7,808 nucleotides of DNA from Acidimicrobiales bacterium. GTDB taxonomy: Bacteria; Actinomycetota; Acidimicrobiia; Acidimicrobiales; CADCSY01. Below the pieces are notes generated by a model. It did not search any database and was not told the DNA's origin. It was given only the letters and a program-made list of their open reading frames with translations. The DNA is taken from positions 1 through 7,808 of the forward strand of contig JAUJLZ010000075.1 in NCBI GenBank assembly GCA_030447125.1, in the 5' to 3' direction. The position numbers were made by a program, and so were the translations under genes. Below are positions 5,664-7,808 of the stretch, piece after piece. The first letter of the stretch is position 1. The number at the start of each line of letters is the position of its first letter.

Positions 5664-6686
5664 TCACCGGCACAGCCCATCCGACAAGGAACGAAAGGTG
5701 GCGTGGATGGCCTCGAGGGGAACGTCGGGCACGACCTCCACGCCCTGTGGTCCGTCGAGGACGAAGGTGAGACCGCCGATCGCCTTTTTGTCCCGGGCGA
5801 AGAGGCGCACCAACTCGACCGGGTCGGCCCCGGGGGGAAGGGAGGCGGGCAGGTCGTAGGCGGCCACGGCGGCCCGGTGCTCGGCCACGCGTTCGGCGTC
5901 GATGCGCCCGAGCCGGGCAGCCAGCTCGGCCGCGAAGACCAGGCCCACGGCCACCGCCTCGCCGTGGCGCAGCCCGTAGCCGCCGGCAGTCTCCAGGGCG
6001 TGGGCCAGGGTGTGGCCGTAGTTGAGGGTGGCCCGACGCCCCGAAGCCCCCTCGTGCTCGTCAGCGGCCACCACCTCGGCCTTGGCTCGCACGCAGGCCG
6101 CCACCTGCTCGTCGATGGGCAGCTCGAGCAGGTCGTCCACGCCGAGGAAGCGGTACTTGGCCATCTCCCCCTGGCCGCTGCGTCGTTCCCGAGCGGGCAA
6201 CGTGGCCAGCACCTCGGTATCGCAGAGCACCGCATGGGGCTGCCAGAAGGCCCCCACCAGGTTCTTGCCCTCGGCCAGGTTGACCCCGGTCTTGCCCCCG
6301 ATGGCGGCGTCGACCTGGCCCAACAGGGTGGTGGCCAGGTGGACCACGCGCACCCCCCGGTGGTACACGGCGGCGGCGAAACCGGCGGTGTCGGTGACCA
6401 CGCCCCCACCCACGGCCACCACCACATCGCCCCGGGTCAGACCCCAGCGGCTGAAGCCCCCGCACAGCTCCTCGACGGTGGCCAAGGTCTTGGCCTCCTC
6501 TCCGTCGCCCATCAGGAAGACCTGGTGCTCGACGCCAGGGTCGACCTCGACCCCGATCCCGGCCTGGGTGACGACCGCGGCCCGGCCGAGGCCCGCCGGC
6601 AGCACCCGGGCCAGCTCGTGGCGGGCGCCCGCCCCCACGATCACGTCGTAGCTGCGGGTGCCGAGCTCGACGGGAACCGTGATCAC
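5664..6686 (-). CDS. aroB: 3-dehydroquinate synthase
   Basis: This NAD- and metal-dependent enzyme makes 3-dehydroquinate from DAHP, the second shikimate step. I start it at GTG 6686, giving 340 residues. That GTG forms a GTGA overlap with the aroK stop, has GGAG eight bases upstream, and begins a typical N-terminus (MITVPVELGTRSYDV). The longer open frame reaching back to 6893 would run into aroK and is not needed. Landmarks are the NAD-binding GGGVVTD (93-99), TTLLGQVDAAIGGKTGVN (119-136) with K132, SGQGEMAKY with E174, NYGHTLAHALE with H225, and RHGEAVAVG with H241. E174, H225 and H241 are the predicted zinc ligands. A late RDKK (298-301) is also present. The usual AE-(V/I)-(V/I)-KYG motif reads GEMAKYRF here, a mild divergence around an intact metal ligand. 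The protein appears complete and active. Confidence 0.96.
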   Translation of the reverse strand: MITVPVELGTRSYDVIVGAGARHELARVLPAGLGRAAVVTQAGIGVEVDPGVEHQVFLMGDGEEAKTLATVEELCGGFSRWGLTRGDVVVAVGGGVVTDTAGFAAAVYHRGVRVVHLATTLLGQVDAAIGGKTGVNLAEGKNLVGAFWQPHAVLCDTEVLATLPARERRSGQGEMAKYRFLGVDDLLELPIDEQVAACVRAKAEVVAADEHEGASGRRATLNYGHTLAHALETAGGYGLRHGEAVAVGLVFAAELAARLGRIDAERVAEHRAAVAAYDLPASLPPGADPVELVRLFARDKKAIGGLTFVLDGPQGVEVVPDVPLEAIHATFRSLSDGLCR

Positions 6687-7219
6687 GAGACCAGCTCCAG
6701 GACGACCTCGACCGCCTCGTCGACGGAGTGGGTACCCACATCGACCTGACGGCCGCCCGCCACCTCCTCGTAGAGGGCCCGGCGCTCGTCGTCCATGCGC
6801 TCCAACACGCCCAGCGGATCGTCGCTCAGCAGGGGACGGTGCTCTCCGGTGGTGACCCGGGTGGCCAGCACCGCCGGGTCGGCCCGCAACCACACCGCCA
6901 TGGCCGACTCCCGCAGTCGAGCCCGGGTGGCGGGGTCGAGCACCACGCCGCCGGCGGCGGCGATGACCGACGGGTCCGGGCGGGCCAGGGCCTCGGCCAG
7001 GGCCTCGGCCTCGAGCACCCGGAACGCCGCTTCGCCCATGCCCTCGGTCTCGAAGATCTCTCGCACCGTGCGCCCGGTGCGGGCCTCGACCTGGGCGTCG
7101 CTGTCGAGGAAGGGTCGCCCCAGCCGCTCGGCCACCCGACGCCCGACACTGGTCTTGCCCGAGCCCATCATCCCCACCAGGACCACGTGGCGGCCCTCGC
7201 CCTCAGCAGGAGGCGCCAT
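6683..7219 (-). CDS. aroK: Shikimate kinase
   Basis: Shikimate kinase phosphorylates shikimate at the 3-OH with ATP, the fifth shikimate step. The 178-residue protein matches the family's usual size of about 170-180. Visible are the Walker A loop GMMGSGKTS (residues 16-24), the LDSD motif (D39 for Mg and D41 for shikimate by family analogy), and EAAFRVLE with R67 as the shikimate-binding arginine. AAAGGVV (87-93) is the glycine-rich shikimate loop; its first Gly is replaced by Ala compared with the common GGG. The lid has GEHRPLL (R128), and ERRALYEE carries the late arginine (R146). The ATG at 7219 overlaps the aroC stop by one base and has no clear Shine-Dalgarno, because the preceding bases are pyrimidine-rich. 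Initiation therefore probably depends on coupling. The 3' end overlaps aroB by GTGA. Confidence 0.96.
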   Translation of the reverse strand: MAPPAEGEGRHVVLVGMMGSGKTSVGRRVAERLGRPFLDSDAQVEARTGRTVREIFETEGMGEAAFRVLEAEALAEALARPDPSVIAAAGGVVLDPATRARLRESAMAVWLRADPAVLATRVTTGEHRPLLSDDPLGVLERMDDERRALYEEVAGGRQVDVGTHSVDEAVEVVLELVS

Positions 7220-7808
7220 CAGAGGGAGGAGAGAAAGGCGCCGTGGTTGCGCACCAACTCCGCGACCGAGTCCCCGCCGAACTTGCGCATGGCCTCGCCG
7301 GCCAGGACCAGGGCCATCATGGTCTCGGCCACGACGCCCATGGCCGGCACCGCGGTCACGTCGGTGCGCTCCTTGAACGAGACCGTGGCCTCTCCGGTCC
7401 GGGTGTCCACAGTGGCCAGGACCGGGCGGTTGAGGGTGGCGAGCGGCTTCATGGCCACACGGGCGACCACCAGGCCGCCGATCGACATACCGCCCTCGAT
7501 GCCTCCAGCCAGCGTCGAGCCCCGCCGGTAGCCCCCCGTCTCGTCGTCGGCGTAGATGGGGTCATGGGCCAGCGAGCCCCGGCGCCCGGCCACCTCGAAG
7601 CCGTCGCCGATCTCCACCCCCTTGATGGCGGGAATGCTCATGAGGGCTTGGGCCAGCAGGCCGTCGAGCTTGCGGTCCCAGTGCACGTGGCTGCCCAGGC
7701 CGACGGGCACGTCGTAGGCCAACACCTCGGCCACGCCGCCGAGGGAGTCACCCTCGGCGGCGGCGGCCTTGATCTCCTCGACCATGGCGGCCTCGGCCCC
7801 GGCGTCGA
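7219..7808 (-). CDS. aroC: Chorismate synthase, C-terminal part (5' end beyond window)
   Basis: Chorismate synthase converts 5-enolpyruvylshikimate-3-phosphate to chorismate, the last shikimate step, using reduced FMN in the cytoplasm. About 195 C-terminal residues are visible. The reading frame runs unbroken off the window edge, and the first in-frame ATG (7785) lies inside a typical family segment (AEAAMVEEI), so it is internal. Family landmarks seen are [39 protein letters not shown] and the late signature [17 protein letters not shown], followed by KFGGDS near the end. One oddity is that the usual Asn or Ser after GGMS/GGIS is Ile here (codon 7480-7482). The tail after KFGGDS is shorter than the M. 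tuberculosis protein as I recall it. The stop TGA overlaps the aroK ATG by one base (TGATG), so the two genes are probably translationally coupled. The identity is not in doubt; only the N-terminus is missing. Confidence 0.96.
   Translation of the reverse strand, partial: DAGAEAAMVEEIKAAAAEGDSLGGVAEVLAYDVPVGLGSHVHWDRKLDGLLAQALMSIPAIKGVEIGDGFEVAGRRGSLAHDPIYADDETGGYRRGSTLAGGIEGGMSIGGLVVARVAMKPLATLNRPVLATVDTRTGEATVSFKERTDVTAVPAMGVVAETMMALVLAGEAMRKFGGDSVAELVRNHGAFLSSL

Noticed and set aside
5183..6427. Upstream in-frame extension of the peptidase gene, making a 784-residue protein
   Set aside because: The extra part is an out-of-frame reading of aroB and aroQ, rich in Pro/Arg/Trp. The ATG at 5182 in an ATGA overlap gives a normal-length M24 peptidase.
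5703..6749. 348-codon plus-strand open frame opposite aroB
   Set aside because: It has the same low-complexity Gly/Val/His/Gln composition and no motif; aroB on the other strand is unambiguous.
6687..6893. Upstream extension of aroB into aroK
   Set aside because: The extension is a shifted reading of aroK without homology features; GTG 6686 has a Shine-Dalgarno and a typical AroB N-terminus.

Overview
The window is GC-rich and almost fully coding, and every gene I can support lies on the minus strand, so it reads from high to low coordinates. It holds part of a housekeeping gene block: aroC (3' part only), aroK, aroB, aroQ, an M24 Xaa-Pro peptidase (pepP/pepQ type), efp, nusB, pyrR, pyrB, pyrC and the first 26 codons of carA. 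This order strongly resembles the aro-pepP-efp-nusB-(bldD)-pyr cluster of Streptomyces and related actinobacteria. The protein sequences also look actinobacterial. A deep-branching lineage such as Acidimicrobiia is plausible, but that placement is inference.

Region 1 (about 7808 to 3516) is the shikimate/chorismate block (aroC, aroK, aroB, aroQ), then the peptidase gene and efp. Most junctions are 1- or 4-base stop/start overlaps (TGATG, GTGA, ATGA), which implies one polycistronic mRNA with translational coupling. The exceptions are short gaps before aroQ (41 bases with the start preferred here) and before nusB (35 bases).

Region 2 (3015 to 2877) is the only substantial intergenic stretch, 139 bases between nusB and pyrR, and it is the most interesting part of the window. 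In transcript order it contains four things. First is a long composite inverted repeat that starts on the base after the nusB stop codon. Second is a six-codon open reading frame with a good Shine-Dalgarno, lying inside that repeat. Third is a motif resembling the PyrR-binding RNA loop. Fourth is a hairpin that pairs with part of the pyrR Shine-Dalgarno, just ahead of a TTG start. The PyrR protein keeps the residues I recall as needed for RNA binding. Translational repression of the pyr genes by PyrR and uridine nucleotides is therefore a reasonable inference.

Region 3 (2876 to 1) is the pyrimidine block: pyrR, pyrB, pyrC and carA, joined by GTGA, GTGA and ATGA overlaps. Its products provide the regulator, aspartate transcarbamylase, dihydroorotase and the small subunit of carbamoyl-phosphate synthetase, which are early steps of de novo UMP synthesis. 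Two of these junctions share an identical 16-base sequence.

I see no mobile element, CRISPR array, tRNA or rRNA. The operon promoter is presumably upstream of the window. No gene-free stretch exceeds 139 bases.
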